From positions 1,674,001-1,738,000 of the forward strand of contig NZ_UGQM01000001.1 in the NCBI RefSeq assembly GCF_900454025.1: DNA of 64,000 bases, given 5' to 3'. The notes beneath the pieces were generated by a model. That model saw only the letters and a program-made list of their open reading frames with translations. It was not told the DNA's origin and searched no databases. Of this stretch, positions 52,682 to 62,540 are shown piece by piece. Each line of letters opens with the position of its first letter. The first letter of the stretch is position 1. The position numbers were made by a program, and so were the translations under genes. This DNA comes from Mycolicibacterium gilvum (GTDB taxonomy: Bacteria > Actinomycetota > Actinomycetes > Mycobacteriales > Mycobacteriaceae).

Positions 52682-53239
52682 GTGGATATCAGTAGCGCCA
52701 TGAGTGAGACCGCGCTTCTGGTGATCGACATGTTCAACACCTACGACCATCCCGACGCAGAACCGCTCGCCGACAACGTCGCGGCGATCGTCGACCCCCT
52801 CACCGAGCTGATCCGGCGCAGCAACGAGCGTGACGACGTCGCCGTGGTCTACGTCAACGACAACTACGGCGATTTCGCCGCCGAGCCGTCCGACATCGTC
52901 GAGGCCGCCGTCAACGGTGCCCGACCCGAACTGGTGCGCCCGCTGGTTCCCGGGCCCGAGGCACGCTTCCTCACCAAGGTCCGGCACAGCGCGTTCTACG
53001 CCACCTCGCTGGACTACCTGCTCACCCGCCTCGATACCCGTCGCATCATCCTGACCGGTCAGGTCACCGAGCAGTGCGTGCTCTACACGGCGTTGGACGG
53101 GTACGTGCGGCACTACGACGTCGTGGTGCCGCCGGATACGGTCGCCCACATCGACGACAAGCTCGGCACGGCGGCGCTGGAGATGATGGAGCGCAACATG
53201 AAGGCCGAGCTGCCCGAGTCCACCGCCAGCCTGCCCTGA
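52682..53239 (+). CDS. Isochorismatase-like cysteine hydrolase
   Basis: A 185-residue hydrolase. Seen: Asp in LLVIDMFNTYDH, Lys in FLTKVRHSAFYAT, Cys in TGQVTEQCVLYTALD, the full Asp-Lys-Cys triad, with the typical cis-peptide before Val-Thr. It could be a nicotinamidase-, N-carbamoyl- or isochorismatase-type enzyme; substrate not determined. AAGGAG precedes GTG 52682 by seven bases, better than ATG 52700. It starts just beyond the gabT remnant, transcribed away from it. Confidence 0.87.
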   Translation: MDISSAMSETALLVIDMFNTYDHPDAEPLADNVAAIVDPLTELIRRSNERDDVAVVYVNDNYGDFAAEPSDIVEAAVNGARPELVRPLVPGPEARFLTKVRHSAFYATSLDYLLTRLDTRRIILTGQVTEQCVLYTALDGYVRHYDVVVPPDTVAHIDDKLGTAALEMMERNMKAELPESTASLP

Positions 53240-53375
53240 CGAGTCGGCCGCCGGCGGTGGTTGTCGCCCGGATCCGGGTACACCGGATACACCGGAGGCC
53301 GGTGCGTGTCGACGCCGCTTCGCGTGGCCTCCCAGGGTGGCGTCCGCCCTGCGCGGACGCGGGAAGGAGCGAGAA

Positions 53376-53627
53376 ATGAAGAACACGAAACTGCTTCTCG
53401 GTATCGGCGCGGCGGCAGTTCTCCCCGCCGCGGGACTCGTGGGTGCGGGGTCCGCCGCGGCACAACCGTGCACGGGGCCGAGCACGGTGATCGCGGGCCA
53501 CGGGGGTGGCCGGTGCGACTCGCCGCCGGCGCCCGACGGTTCGTTCACCCGCTGCGACACCGTCTATGTCTTCGGCCTGGGTGGCACCAACTGCTATCAG
53601 GTGCCCGCCGGCACGCCGCCGGTGTAG
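53376..53627 (+). CDS. Small exported Cys-containing protein
   Basis: An 83-residue protein with a signal peptide (LLLGIGAAAVLPAAGLVGAG, ending GSAAAQP) and four cysteines (QPCTGPS, GRCDSPP, TRCDTVYVFGLGGTNCYQV). GGAAGGAG precedes ATG 53376. Resembles tiny exported mycobacterial proteins with a central Gly/Pro stretch, but no family is assigned. Confidence 0.7.
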   Translation: MKNTKLLLGIGAAAVLPAAGLVGAGSAAAQPCTGPSTVIAGHGGGRCDSPPAPDGSFTRCDTVYVFGLGGTNCYQVPAGTPPV

Positions 53628-53712
53628 CGGCCGCGGGCGGGTGGCCGAATCCGTGCCGCGCGTGTCCGAAAATCGGCGTCGGATCGCGTGGCGGGTGCGG
53701 TAACCTCACGGC

Positions 53713-54066
53713 ATGGAAGTACTACGGTCTGTAGTTGTTCTGCTGCACATCGTCGGCTTCGCCGTCATCTTCGGAGCCTGGGCGGCCGAAGCTGCGGCGC
53801 GTCGCTTTCGGACAACCCGGTTGATGGATTACGGCGTGCTGGTCTCGTTGCTGACCGGCCTCGCGCTGGCGGCGCCCTGGCCCGCCGGCATCGAGCTCAA
53901 CTATCCGAAGATCGGGATCAAGCTCGTCATCCTGGTGGTCCTCGGCGGAGTGCTCGGCATGAGCAACGCGCGTCAGCGCAAAACCGGCCAGGACGTGGCG
54001 CGCCCGCTGTTCTACAGCGTCGGCGCCCTGGCCTTCACCGCCGCCGCCATCGCCGTCCTGTGGTGA
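53713..54066 (+). CDS. Small integral membrane protein, four spans
   Basis: A 117-residue membrane protein: spans around VVVLLHIVGFAVIFGAWAAE, VLVSLLTGLALAAPW, GIKLVILVVLGGVLGM and SVGALAFTAAAIAVLW. The pattern (Leu-His in span one, Lys in span three) suggests a heme- or quinone-related membrane fold in some relatives, but I do not assign a function. It ends 3 bases before the stop of the convergent SDR gene. Confidence 0.75.
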   Translation: MEVLRSVVVLLHIVGFAVIFGAWAAEAAARRFRTTRLMDYGVLVSLLTGLALAAPWPAGIELNYPKIGIKLVILVVLGGVLGMSNARQRKTGQDVARPLFYSVGALAFTAAAIAVLW

Positions 54067-54069
54067 GAG

Positions 54070-54870
54070 CTACTGCTCTCCCAGACCGAGCAGTTCGGTC
54101 ACGTGATGATCCCGGCCCGCGGTGTACCCGCCGTCCACGGCGATGGCCTGCCCGCTGACGAAACTGGCCTCGGCTGACACAAGAAACGTTGCCACCGAGG
54201 CGACTTCCTCGGGGCGGCCGAACCGTCGGAGCTTGTGCTCGTGCCGCAGACCGTCGCGCGGACCCTCCATCCCGGGTAGGCCCATCACCGAGTCGAACAG
54301 GGGCGTCTCGATGAAGCCCGGGCAGATCGCGTTGATCCGGATTCCGCTGGGGCCGTAGTCGATCGCCGCGTTCTTCGTCAGCAGCACCACGCCGCCCTTG
54401 GACGCGTTGTAGGCGCTGCCGCCGGCCGTGCCCTCCAACCCCTCCACACTGGAGAGCGTGACGATCGACCCCCGTTCTCCGGTGACGCGGTCCTGGGTCG
54501 TCATCTGGGCGAGCGCCGCGCGCAGCACCACGAACGTGCCCTTGAGGTTGACGTCGACGACCCGGTCCCATTCGTCGTCGGGCAGCAGATGGATCGGCCC
54601 TCCGCCGCCCACACCGGCGGAGTGCACGACCCCGTCGAGACGGCCGGTTCGTTCGACCACGGCGGTGACCGCACGCCCGACCGCCGCGGCATCGAGCACA
54701 TCACCCCGGTGATAGGTGAAATCGCCCGGTACGTCGGCGGGAGCCTCGGTGCAGACATCCATGCCGACGACCGCGGCGCCCTCCTCGAGCAGGCGGCGCA
54801 CGGTGGCCAGCCCGATTCCCGACGCCGCGCCGGTCACCAGGACGCCCTTGCCTGCAAGACCTTTCACCAC
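54070..54870 (-). CDS. SDR-family oxidoreductase
   Basis: A 266-residue FabG-like SDR. Seen: GKGVLVTGAASGIGLATVRR, Asp at VVGMDV for NAD, HSAGVGGGG in place of NNAG, catalytic Ser TLSSVEG, YNASK, and a C-terminal IAVDGGYTAGRD. GTG 54870 (VVKGLAGKG) is preferred; ATG 54891 is possible. It is divergent from the hydrolase at 54951, 80 bases away. Confidence 0.88.
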   Translation of the reverse strand: MVKGLAGKGVLVTGAASGIGLATVRRLLEEGAAVVGMDVCTEAPADVPGDFTYHRGDVLDAAAVGRAVTAVVERTGRLDGVVHSAGVGGGGPIHLLPDDEWDRVVDVNLKGTFVVLRAALAQMTTQDRVTGERGSIVTLSSVEGLEGTAGGSAYNASKGGVVLLTKNAAIDYGPSGIRINAICPGFIETPLFDSVMGLPGMEGPRDGLRHEHKLRRFGRPEEVASVATFLVSAEASFVSGQAIAVDGGYTAGRDHHVTELLGLGEQ

Positions 54871-54950
54871 GCGCCACAGTATGGCCCACACACCCGTGTC
54901 ATCGGTCGAGTCCGCCGAATACCCGCTGCGGTCGGCCTACCATCTGCGAG

Positions 54951-55838
54951 ATGACGGAAACGCTCGGGGCGCCGGAGCCCTTTCTGACCGACGGGCACGG
55001 CGGCATCGTCATCGCCGCCGACCGGCGGGGCGAGCCCGCCGCACGCGCGGTCGTCTTCCTGCACGGCGGTGGGCAGACGCGACGGTCGTGGGACAGGGCC
55101 GCCGCGGCGGTGGCTCAGCGCGGCTGGCAGTCCGTCACCGTCGACATGCGCGGCCACGGTGAGTCGGACTGGTCGCCCGACGGCGACTACCGCGTCGCGA
55201 GCTTCGCCGCCGACGTGCGCGAGATCCTCGCGCAACTGCCTCCGCGACCGGTGCTCGTCGGCGCCTCCCTGGGCGGGATCACCGCGATGCTGCTGGCCGG
55301 CGAATTGGCGCGGGGCATCGCCTCGGCGGTGGTGCTGGTCGACATCGTGCCCGACATGGACCCGACGGGCGCCGAACGCATCCATGCGTTCATGGCCGAC
55401 AAGATGGTCGACGGTTTCGCCTCTCTCGACGAGGTCGCCGACATGATCGCCGAGTACAACCCGCACCGGCCGAAGCCGACAGACCTCGACGGTCTGCGAA
55501 AGAACCTGCGGCACAAAGGGGGGCGCTGGTACTGGCACTGGGACCCCCGGTTCATCGACGGCACCGCGCCGCACCCTCCGATGGAGGTGACCGACATCGA
55601 CCGGCTGCACGCGGCCGTCGGCCGGATCGTCGACGACGGCGTGCCCGTGCTGTTGGTGCGCGGCCAGGTCAGCGACCTCGTCAGCCGTGACCGCGCGGCG
55701 GCCTTCCTGTCCCGATTCCCGCAGATCGATTTCGTCGACGTCGACGGTGCCGGGCACATGGTCGCCGGGGACCGCAACGATCTGTTCGCCAACGCGGTCC
55801 TCAGCTTCCTTACGCGACGCGAAGTTGCGAAACCATGA
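54951..55838 (+). CDS. Alpha/beta hydrolase
   Basis: A 295-residue serine hydrolase. Seen: FLHGGGQTRRSWDRAAAAVA, DMRGHGESDWSPDGDY, nucleophile VLVGASLGGITAML, and AGHMVAGDRNDLF with the His. It resembles peroxidase/esterase-type hydrolases and epoxide-hydrolase-like groups. Followed 33 bases later by the BVMO and FabG3 genes, so it could open a lactone or ester produced by the BVMO. Start ATG 54951. Confidence 0.9.
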   Translation: MTETLGAPEPFLTDGHGGIVIAADRRGEPAARAVVFLHGGGQTRRSWDRAAAAVAQRGWQSVTVDMRGHGESDWSPDGDYRVASFAADVREILAQLPPRPVLVGASLGGITAMLLAGELARGIASAVVLVDIVPDMDPTGAERIHAFMADKMVDGFASLDEVADMIAEYNPHRPKPTDLDGLRKNLRHKGGRWYWHWDPRFIDGTAPHPPMEVTDIDRLHAAVGRIVDDGVPVLLVRGQVSDLVSRDRAAAFLSRFPQIDFVDVDGAGHMVAGDRNDLFANAVLSFLTRREVAKP

Positions 55839-55871
55839 CCATCCACTGATCGTCACGCGTATGGTCGGTCC

Positions 55872-57857
55872 GTGCCTTTCCTGACCGGCGAGCACGTGCG
55901 CAGCCCCGAGCTGACGGCGTTGACCGGACTGCCGTTCGACGATGACGACGAGGTGCTGCGGGCGGCGATCGACGACGCCAGCGTCCCCGCCCTGCTGATG
56001 TCGATGGTGCACATGACCGGCGATCCGGGGATCCTCGACCGACTGCCCCGGCCGTACATGCTGATCGCGATGGACCTCCAGGGCGGGATGAGCGAACCCG
56101 ACAAGCAGGTGGTGCGCGACAAGGCTTTCGAGGTGGCGCGCGAGTACCGCGACAGGGGGTGTCCGCCTCCGTTCGTGCCCGATGAGCACCAACTCCGGGT
56201 CATGCTCGACGTGATCACCGGCGGCCAGGTCGGAAGCGAGCTCATCGAGTACATCGCCGCCGACCTCCGGGTCACCGACGCCGATCAGAACGGCCCGCCG
56301 CTCGCCTCGACCGCCCGACAGCGCGCCGACTTCCCGGTGCTCGTGATCGGGTGCGGGGAAGCGGGTCTGCTCGCCGGCATCAAGCTCAAGGCCGCGGGCC
56401 TGCCGTTCACCATCGTCGAGAAGCAGTCCGGGGTCGGCGGCACGTGGCTGGCGAACCGCTATCCCGGTTGCCGTGTCGACATCGCCAGCCAGTACTACAC
56501 GTATTCCTTTGAGCCGACCGATCACTGGGAACACCACTACGCCACGCAACCGGAGATCCTGCGGTATCTGCGCGACGTCATGGACCGTCACGGCATCGCC
56601 GATCATGTCCGCTTCGACACCGAGGTCGTCGGCGCGCGGTGGGACGAGTCGTCGGCCACCTGGAGGGTTCGTGTCCGCACCGGCGGGGGAGCCGTCGAGG
56701 AGTTGACGGCGCGCGCGTTGATCTGCGCGGTGGGGCAGTTCAGCAACCCCGTCATCCCCGACATCGACGGCGCCGACACCTTCGAGGGACCGACGTGTCA
56801 CACCGCGGACTGGGACGACACGGTGGACCTGACGGGTCGACGGGTGGCGGTGATCGGCGCGGGCGCCAGTGGATTTCAGCTGGTACCGGCGATCGCCGGC
56901 ACCGCTGCGCACGTCGACGTGTATCAGCGCACCCCGCAGTGGATGGCGCCCAACGTGCACTACCACGAGGCGGTGAGCGACGGCGCACGGTGGGCGACCC
57001 GACACCTGCCGTACTACGGTCGCTGGCTGCGTTTCGTGTCCTGGTGGCCGATCGCCGACGCGCTCGACGAGCAGATCACCATCGACCCCGACTGGGACAC
57101 CGGGGGATTGTCGGTCAGCGCGGGCAACCAGATGATCCGGGACATGTTCATCGCGTGGATGCAGGCCTTCACCGACGACGAGGACCTGCTCGCCAAGGTG
57201 ACGCCGAAGTATCCGCCGATGGGCAAGCGCACACTCCAGGACGACGGCACCTGGCTGCGGACCCTGCAGCGCGACGACGTCGAACTGATCAACGACGGCA
57301 TCGCGGCCATCACCGCAGACGGTGTCACCGACGTCCACGGGGTGCACCGGCGCGCCGATGTGCTGGTGTGGGCCACCGGTTTCGACGTCAACCACCAGCT
57401 CGGGCCGATCGACATCCGCGGCCGGGACGGGCTGAGCCTCAACGAGGTGTGGGGCGACGCCGCCTATGCCTACCTCGGGATGACCGTGACCGGATTTCCG
57501 AACTTCTACTGCATGTTCGGGCCCGGCACCAACGCGGTCAACGGTGCGAGCCTCATCTACAACTCCGAATGCCAGATGCGCTACATCCTCGGCTGCATCG
57601 ACATGATCATCGCGTCCGGCGCCGCGGCCGCCGAGCCGCGCGCCGAGGTGTGCCGTGACTACGACCGCCGCAGCCAGCAGCGGCTGCAGACGATGGTCTA
57701 CGCCCACCCCGCGGTGACCAGCAGCTACTACAAGAACTCGACCGGGGAGCTGCCGACGCTGTTCGCGTGGCGGATCGCGGACTACTGGAAGTGGACACGC
57801 TACCCCGACCCCGCCGACTATCAGCTGGAAACAGCTGCACCCCAGGAGGTTTCATGA
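55872..57857 (+). CDS. Baeyer-Villiger monooxygenase with N-terminal extension
   Basis: A 661-residue HAPMO-like monooxygenase. N-terminal helical extension (~1-150), then FAD motif VLVIGCGEAGLLAGIKL, GGTWLANRYPGCRVDIASQY, BVMO-type FEGPTCHTADWDD (ends W-D), NADPH motif VIGAGASGFQLV and ATGFDVN. The layout and length resemble the BVMO at 3821. GTG 55872 is the start. Coupled by ATGA to fabG3, so the pair probably works on the same ketone/alcohol, perhaps steroidal (inference). Confidence 0.9.
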   Translation: MPFLTGEHVRSPELTALTGLPFDDDDEVLRAAIDDASVPALLMSMVHMTGDPGILDRLPRPYMLIAMDLQGGMSEPDKQVVRDKAFEVAREYRDRGCPPPFVPDEHQLRVMLDVITGGQVGSELIEYIAADLRVTDADQNGPPLASTARQRADFPVLVIGCGEAGLLAGIKLKAAGLPFTIVEKQSGVGGTWLANRYPGCRVDIASQYYTYSFEPTDHWEHHYATQPEILRYLRDVMDRHGIADHVRFDTEVVGARWDESSATWRVRVRTGGGAVEELTARALICAVGQFSNPVIPDIDGADTFEGPTCHTADWDDTVDLTGRRVAVIGAGASGFQLVPAIAGTAAHVDVYQRTPQWMAPNVHYHEAVSDGARWATRHLPYYGRWLRFVSWWPIADALDEQITIDPDWDTGGLSVSAGNQMIRDMFIAWMQAFTDDEDLLAKVTPKYPPMGKRTLQDDGTWLRTLQRDDVELINDGIAAITADGVTDVHGVHRRADVLVWATGFDVNHQLGPIDIRGRDGLSLNEVWGDAAYAYLGMTVTGFPNFYCMFGPGTNAVNGASLIYNSECQMRYILGCIDMIIASGAAAAEPRAEVCRDYDRRSQQRLQTMVYAHPAVTSSYYKNSTGELPTLFAWRIADYWKWTRYPDPADYQLETAAPQEVS

Positions 57858-58636
57858 CCGGACGGTTGGCAGGAAAGGTCGCGCTGATCAGCGGCGCCGC
57901 CAGGGGCATGGGAGCATCGCACGCGAGGGTGATGGCCGGACACGGAGCCAGGGTGGTGTGCGGCGACATCCTCGACTCCGACGGTGAGGCGGTCGCCGCC
58001 GAACTGGGCGACGCCGCGCGGTACGTCCACCTCGACGTCACCAGTCCGGACGACTGGGACCGGGCCGTGGCGGCCGCGGTCGCCGACTTCGGGGGCCTCG
58101 ATGTGCTCGTCAACAACGCCGGCATCCTCAACATCGGCACCGTGGAGGACTACGAGCTCTCGGAGTGGCACCGCATCCTCGACGTGAACCTCACCGGTGT
58201 GTTCCTCGGAATCCGTGCCGCCACACCGGCGATGAAGGCCGCCGGCCGGGGTTCCATCATCAACATCGCGTCGATCGAGGGGATGGCGGGCACGGTCGGA
58301 TGCCACGGCTACACCGCGACGAAGTTCGCGGTACGCGGCCTCACCAAGTCGACCGCACTGGAGTTGGGTCCCTTCGGCATCCGGGTCAACTCGGTGCATC
58401 CCGGTCTGGTGAAGACACCGATGGCCGACTGGGTGCCCGAGGACATCTTCCAGTCGGCTCTCGGCCGCATCGCCCAGCCCCACGAGGTCAGCAACCTCGT
58501 GGTGTACCTGGCCAGTGACGAGTCCAGCTACTCGACGGGCGCCGAATTCGTGGTCGACGGAGGCACTCTCGCAGGCCTGGCCCACAAGGACTTCTCGGCC
58601 GTCGACGTCGATCAGCAGCCGGAGTGGATCACCTAG
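57854..58636 (+). CDS. fabG3: SDR, 20-beta-hydroxysteroid dehydrogenase-like (FabG3)
   Basis: A 260-residue SDR highly similar in recalled sequence to Mycobacterium tuberculosis Rv2002/FabG3: KVALISGAARGMGASH, VVCGDILDSDGEAVAAEL, NNAGILNIGTVEDYELSEWH, GSIINIASIEGMAGTVGC, YTATK, and C-terminal SSYSTGAEFVVDGGTLAG. FabG3 is a 3-alpha(20-beta)-hydroxysteroid dehydrogenase. AGGAGG precedes ATG 57854; overlaps BVMO by ATGA. Suggests steroid oxidation coupled to the BVMO. Confidence 0.92.
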   Translation: MTGRLAGKVALISGAARGMGASHARVMAGHGARVVCGDILDSDGEAVAAELGDAARYVHLDVTSPDDWDRAVAAAVADFGGLDVLVNNAGILNIGTVEDYELSEWHRILDVNLTGVFLGIRAATPAMKAAGRGSIINIASIEGMAGTVGCHGYTATKFAVRGLTKSTALELGPFGIRVNSVHPGLVKTPMADWVPEDIFQSALGRIAQPHEVSNLVVYLASDESSYSTGAEFVVDGGTLAGLAHKDFSAVDVDQQPEWIT

Positions 58637-61385
58637 AGGCCGGGCTGATCCATCCGCCGGCCCAGCTCGGCGCGGGAGCTGATCCCGAGCTTGCGGTAGA
58701 TCCTGGTCAGGTTGTGCTCGACGGTCTTGCTGCTGATGAACATCGCCGCCGCGATGTCCTTGTTGGTCGCACCCGCCGCCGCCATCTCCGCGACCTTCTG
58801 CTCCGACGGCGTCAGCCCCTCGGCCGGCGCCACGACCGCGCGCGCGAGCTCCGAGCGCGCCCGCTGTGCCCACAGCGGTGTGCCGAGCTGCTCGAAGGTG
58901 TGCAGCGCATCGGTCAGATTCTTTGCCGCCGTGGCCTTCTGCCGGAGCCGCCGCTGAAGCTGGCCGAGCAGCAACCGGGTCCTCGCGCGCTCGAACGGCA
59001 TCGGGAGGTGGTCGTGCTCGCTGATCGCGCGGTGTGCCATCTGTTCGGCGGCGGCGACATCACCGTGCGCCGCGAGCAGCATGGCCCGGCACCGTGCACC
59101 CACTGCTCTCATCCAGCGCCGGTCGTGTTCGACGCCGTTGCGCTCCAGGGCCGCGGTCAGGATCTCGGCATCGTCGAGCCGTCCCACCCCGACCATCGCC
59201 TCGATCGCGTCGGGCAGGTGCCACGCGTACATCAGCTCGGTGGTCGGCGGTCCGGCGGTGATGAACGAATTATCGAGCGCTGCAAGGGCTTCGCGGTGAT
59301 TGCCCAGAGACTCCTCCAGGAAGCACAACGTCATTCCCGGCCAGTCGGCGATGTGGGACGCCTTGCGGTTGCGGACCGCCGCGAGAACCCATCGCGCATC
59401 GGCGCGGGCATCGTCGACCCGGCCCGCGTACGCGGCGATGGCACCCCGCACCGTCATCGGGATGATCAGAACGTCGTCGCCGCCCAGTTGTTCGGCACGT
59501 TCCACCGCTTCGGCGGCCTCGGCCTCGGCGTCGGCGATCTGACCGCGCCACAGATGGTTGATCGCCAGGAATCCGGCGATCGCCATCATGTCGCTCTCGG
59601 CGCCCCGTTCCAGGCAGACCCCGCGTACGGCGGTCAACTCCTGGTGCGCCTGCTCGAGTCGCCCCGTCCAGGACATGGCGAGGGCATGCACGAACGGGGC
59701 GCGGAAGATGATCGGCACGTCGAAGGTGCTGTCGTAGAGCTTCATCGCCCGCGCCAGCGCTGTCTCGTCCAGGCCGCGTCCACACTGGAAGTCGACGTGG
59801 ACCGCCCAGGCCAGCGCGGCACTGGTGGCTCCCGGGAAGCCGAGTTCCTCGGCCAGCTTCACGGCGTCGCGCGCATAGCGGCGCGCATCGTCGAGCTCGC
59901 CGATGCTGTTGAGCGCGAACGACAGTCGCAGCAGAACCTGGACCTGCACGGGCACGTTGTCCGCGGCGTCGTCGAGCGCGCTGCGCAGGAGATCCACCGC
60001 CTGTCGGTGCTCGTTGTCGTACATCCGCACAGTGGCGAGCAGGCTGGTCGCCATCGCCCGCAGGATCGGAGGTTCGATGGAGCCGACCTCGCCGAGAGCG
60101 GCGGCGGCCTTGGCGGTGTCGCCGGCGAGGAAGTGGTTCTCGGCGGCCTTCAACCTGCGCATCGGATCGTGGGCGCCGAGACCGAGCGCCAGATCCATCA
60201 GTTCGGCGGCGGCAGCGGGCGCGCCGCGGGCGCGGGCGGAATCGGCCGCCTGGTCGAGTGCGGCGAAGATCTCGTCGTCCCCGCTGGATGCGGCCAGCGC
60301 GAGGTGTCGCGCCCGCAGCTCGGGGTGGCTCTCGACCGACGCGATCGCGCGGTGCATGGCCCGGCGCGCGGTCGGTCCCGCGTCGGTGTAGACGCCACCG
60401 GCCAACAGCGGGTGGGTGAACCGGACGCGGTTGCCCTCGAGAACGACGATGCCCGCCGCCTCGGCACGCTCCAGACCGGCGGTGATCTCGTCGGTGCTCG
60501 CCCCGTGGGCACGGGCCAGGAGCTCGACGGTCGGATCGGCCACGCACGCGACGCCCAGCAGCAGGGTGCGGGTCGCGTCGTCGAGCAGACCTACCCTGCG
60601 GCGCACGACGTCGGCGAGGGTGGCCGGCAGCGGAGGTTCCGCCGCGGGCGGGCTGTCACCGGAGTTCACGTGGGTGTGCGCCAGTTCCAGGGCATAGAAC
60701 GGGTTACCGCCCGACATCTCGGCGATACGCAGGACGACCGGGCGGGTGAGGGTGCGTCCCAGCCGCTGGGAGATCAATGCGTGCAGCCGGCCGGCATCCA
60801 TCGGAGGGACCGACACCCGGATGAGTCCGTCCGGACGTTCGAGCGTGAGCCAGCCGGCGGTCGTCCCGTCGCCAGGCACGCATCGCTCGGTCACTACGAC
60901 ACCGAACGCGCCCTTGAGGCGTCGTACCGCGAACTCGATCGCGGTGCGACTGGACGCGTCGAGCCACTGCACGTCGTCGATCGCGATGAGCACCGGGGCA
61001 TCGGCGGCGAGGATGTGCAGGAGGGAGACGAAGCCTGCCGCGACCACCCGTTGGTCGGTGGCCGGCCCGTCGGCGCCGGCGCGCAGCAGCACCCGGTCCA
61101 GCGCGAGACGCTGCAGCGGCGGCAGCGCCGCGAAGTGCTCGTCGGAGACCGCCCCCAGCAGATCGGCCAACGCGGCGAACGCCATCACCGATTCGGCCTG
61201 TCCCACGCGCGCGGTGAGCACCTGGAAGCCGCGTGTGCGGGCGGTCTGCAGCAGCGACGCCACAGCGTGGTCTTGCCGATGCCCGCGTCGCCCTCGATGA
61301 TCAGACCGGTCGGGGCGGAGGTCGCCGCGGACAGGAAGCCAGCAACCTGCGGATCGTCGGCGGCTTGCGGGCTAGCGTCGGACAT
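58633..61385 (-). pseudogene. LuxR-type (LAL) ATP-dependent regulator, frameshifted next to the Walker A motif
   Basis: A regulator of ~917 residues if whole. An N-terminal piece (61385-61262) encodes MSDASPQ ... GLIIEGDAGIGKTTLW with Walker A GDAGIGKT, then is out of frame. The rest (61263-58633, GTG 61263) has ASLLQTARTRGFQVLTARVG in the expected continuing position, the IAIDDVQWLDASSR Walker B region, a TPR-like middle, and a C-terminal LuxR HTH (LTPSEQKVAEMAAAGATNKD, TVEHNLTRIYRKL). One extra G in the run at 61260-61262 would restore the frame. So the gene is probably frameshifted, or has a sequence error. Confidence 0.85.
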
Positions 61386-61434
61386 GGCGTTCATCATCGC
61401 AGCGGGCAAAGCCGCGCGCATCGGCTTCGCGTAC

Positions 61435-62409
61435 TCAGCGGACCGCGACGACCACTTTGCCGCGGGCCGAACGGTCTTCCAGCGATGCGATCGCTTCCGC
61501 GGCGCGCTCCAGCGGATACACGACGGGTTCCGGTGCCGGCACCGTTCCCGATGCCAGCAGCGGTTCCAGCTCGGCCCACTGCTCCTGCAGGTATCCGGGG
61601 TGGGTCATCGTCCAGGCGCCCCAGCCGACCCCGACGGCGTCGACGTTGTTGAGCAGCAACCGGTTGACCTTCACCGTCGGGATGTCACCTCCGGTGAACC
61701 CGACCACCAGCAGACGGCCGCCGGGGGCCAGGGAGCGCAGGGAATCGGTGAACCTGTCACCTCCGACAGGGTCGACCACGATGTCGACGCCCCTGCCGCC
61801 GGTCAGTTCCTTGACCGCGTCCTTGAACCCGTCGGCCAGCACCACGTCCGTCGCACCGGCGGCCCGGGCGACGTCGGCCTTCTCCTCGGCGCTGACGACC
61901 GCGATGGTGCGGGATGCGCCGAACGCGGGAGCCAGTCGCAGCGTCGAGGTTCCGATGCCGCCGGCAGCGCCGTGCACGAGCACCGTCTCTCCCGCCGCCA
62001 GTCGGCCCCGGGTCCGCAGCGCGAACTGCACGGTCAGATCGTTGAACAGAATCCCGGCACCCGCCTCGAACGATACCGAGTCCGGCAGAGCGAACACCCG
62101 TTCCGGTTGCAGCGCAACGACTTCGGCCATCGCTCCGCACAGCATCGTCAGTCCGGCGACACGGTCACCGGCCTTGACATGAGCCCCTGCGGGCGCGCTG
62201 CGCACCACGCCGGCGACCTCCGCGCCCGGCGTGTAGGGCATCTCCGGTTTGTATTGGTAAAGCCCGCGGGACTGCAGCGCGTCGGGGAACGCGACCCCGG
62301 CGGCGTGGACCTCGACGAGCACCGTGGCGTCGTCGGCGGCAGGCTCGTCGATCTCGACGAGCCTGGCCGCTCCGGGTCCGCTGAGCTCGGCAATCTGGAT
62401 AGCACGCAT
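61435..62409 (-). CDS. NADPH:quinone reductase-like (zinc-free MDR)
   Basis: A 324-residue medium-chain oxidoreductase lacking zinc-ligand cysteines. Seen: MRAIQIAELSGPGAARLVEI, AGVAFPDALQSRGLYQYKP, PGAEVAGVV, NDLTVQFALRTRG, NADPH motif VLVHGAAGGIGTSTLRLAPA and the VVDPVGGDRFTDSLR segment of quinone or enone reductases. Start ATG 62409. Separated from the LuxR gene by 49 bases. Possibly reduces a quinone or enone made by neighbours. Confidence 0.9.
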   Translation of the reverse strand: MRAIQIAELSGPGAARLVEIDEPAADDATVLVEVHAAGVAFPDALQSRGLYQYKPEMPYTPGAEVAGVVRSAPAGAHVKAGDRVAGLTMLCGAMAEVVALQPERVFALPDSVSFEAGAGILFNDLTVQFALRTRGRLAAGETVLVHGAAGGIGTSTLRLAPAFGASRTIAVVSAEEKADVARAAGATDVVLADGFKDAVKELTGGRGVDIVVDPVGGDRFTDSLRSLAPGGRLLVVGFTGGDIPTVKVNRLLLNNVDAVGVGWGAWTMTHPGYLQEQWAELEPLLASGTVPAPEPVVYPLERAAEAIASLEDRSARGKVVVAVR

Positions 62410-62491
62410 GGTCGGCCTCGCTACGTCGCTGGGATGGTCGCGGGTCCCATTTAACCCACCCCCCGGTATGCGGGCGGACGGCAGTCCCCGG

Positions 62492-62511
62492 CGGGTACAG
62501 TCACGTACCCG
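62492..62511. promoter_or_regulatory. CGGGTAC-AGTCAC-GTACCCG palindrome
   Basis: Perfect 7-bp arms with a 6-base spacer, in the 131-base divergent gap, 29 bases before ATG 62541. It suits a TetR-type repressor site for both flanking genes. No consensus match was tested. Confidence 0.5.
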
Positions 62512-62540
62512 GCAAAGTCGCCGACCCGAGGAGCGCGCAG

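Noticed and set aside
58624..62454. A 1276-codon plus-strand frame opposite the LuxR and quinone reductase genes
   Set aside because: Arg/Gly/His-rich shadow sequence without motifs; the minus strand holds clear domains.
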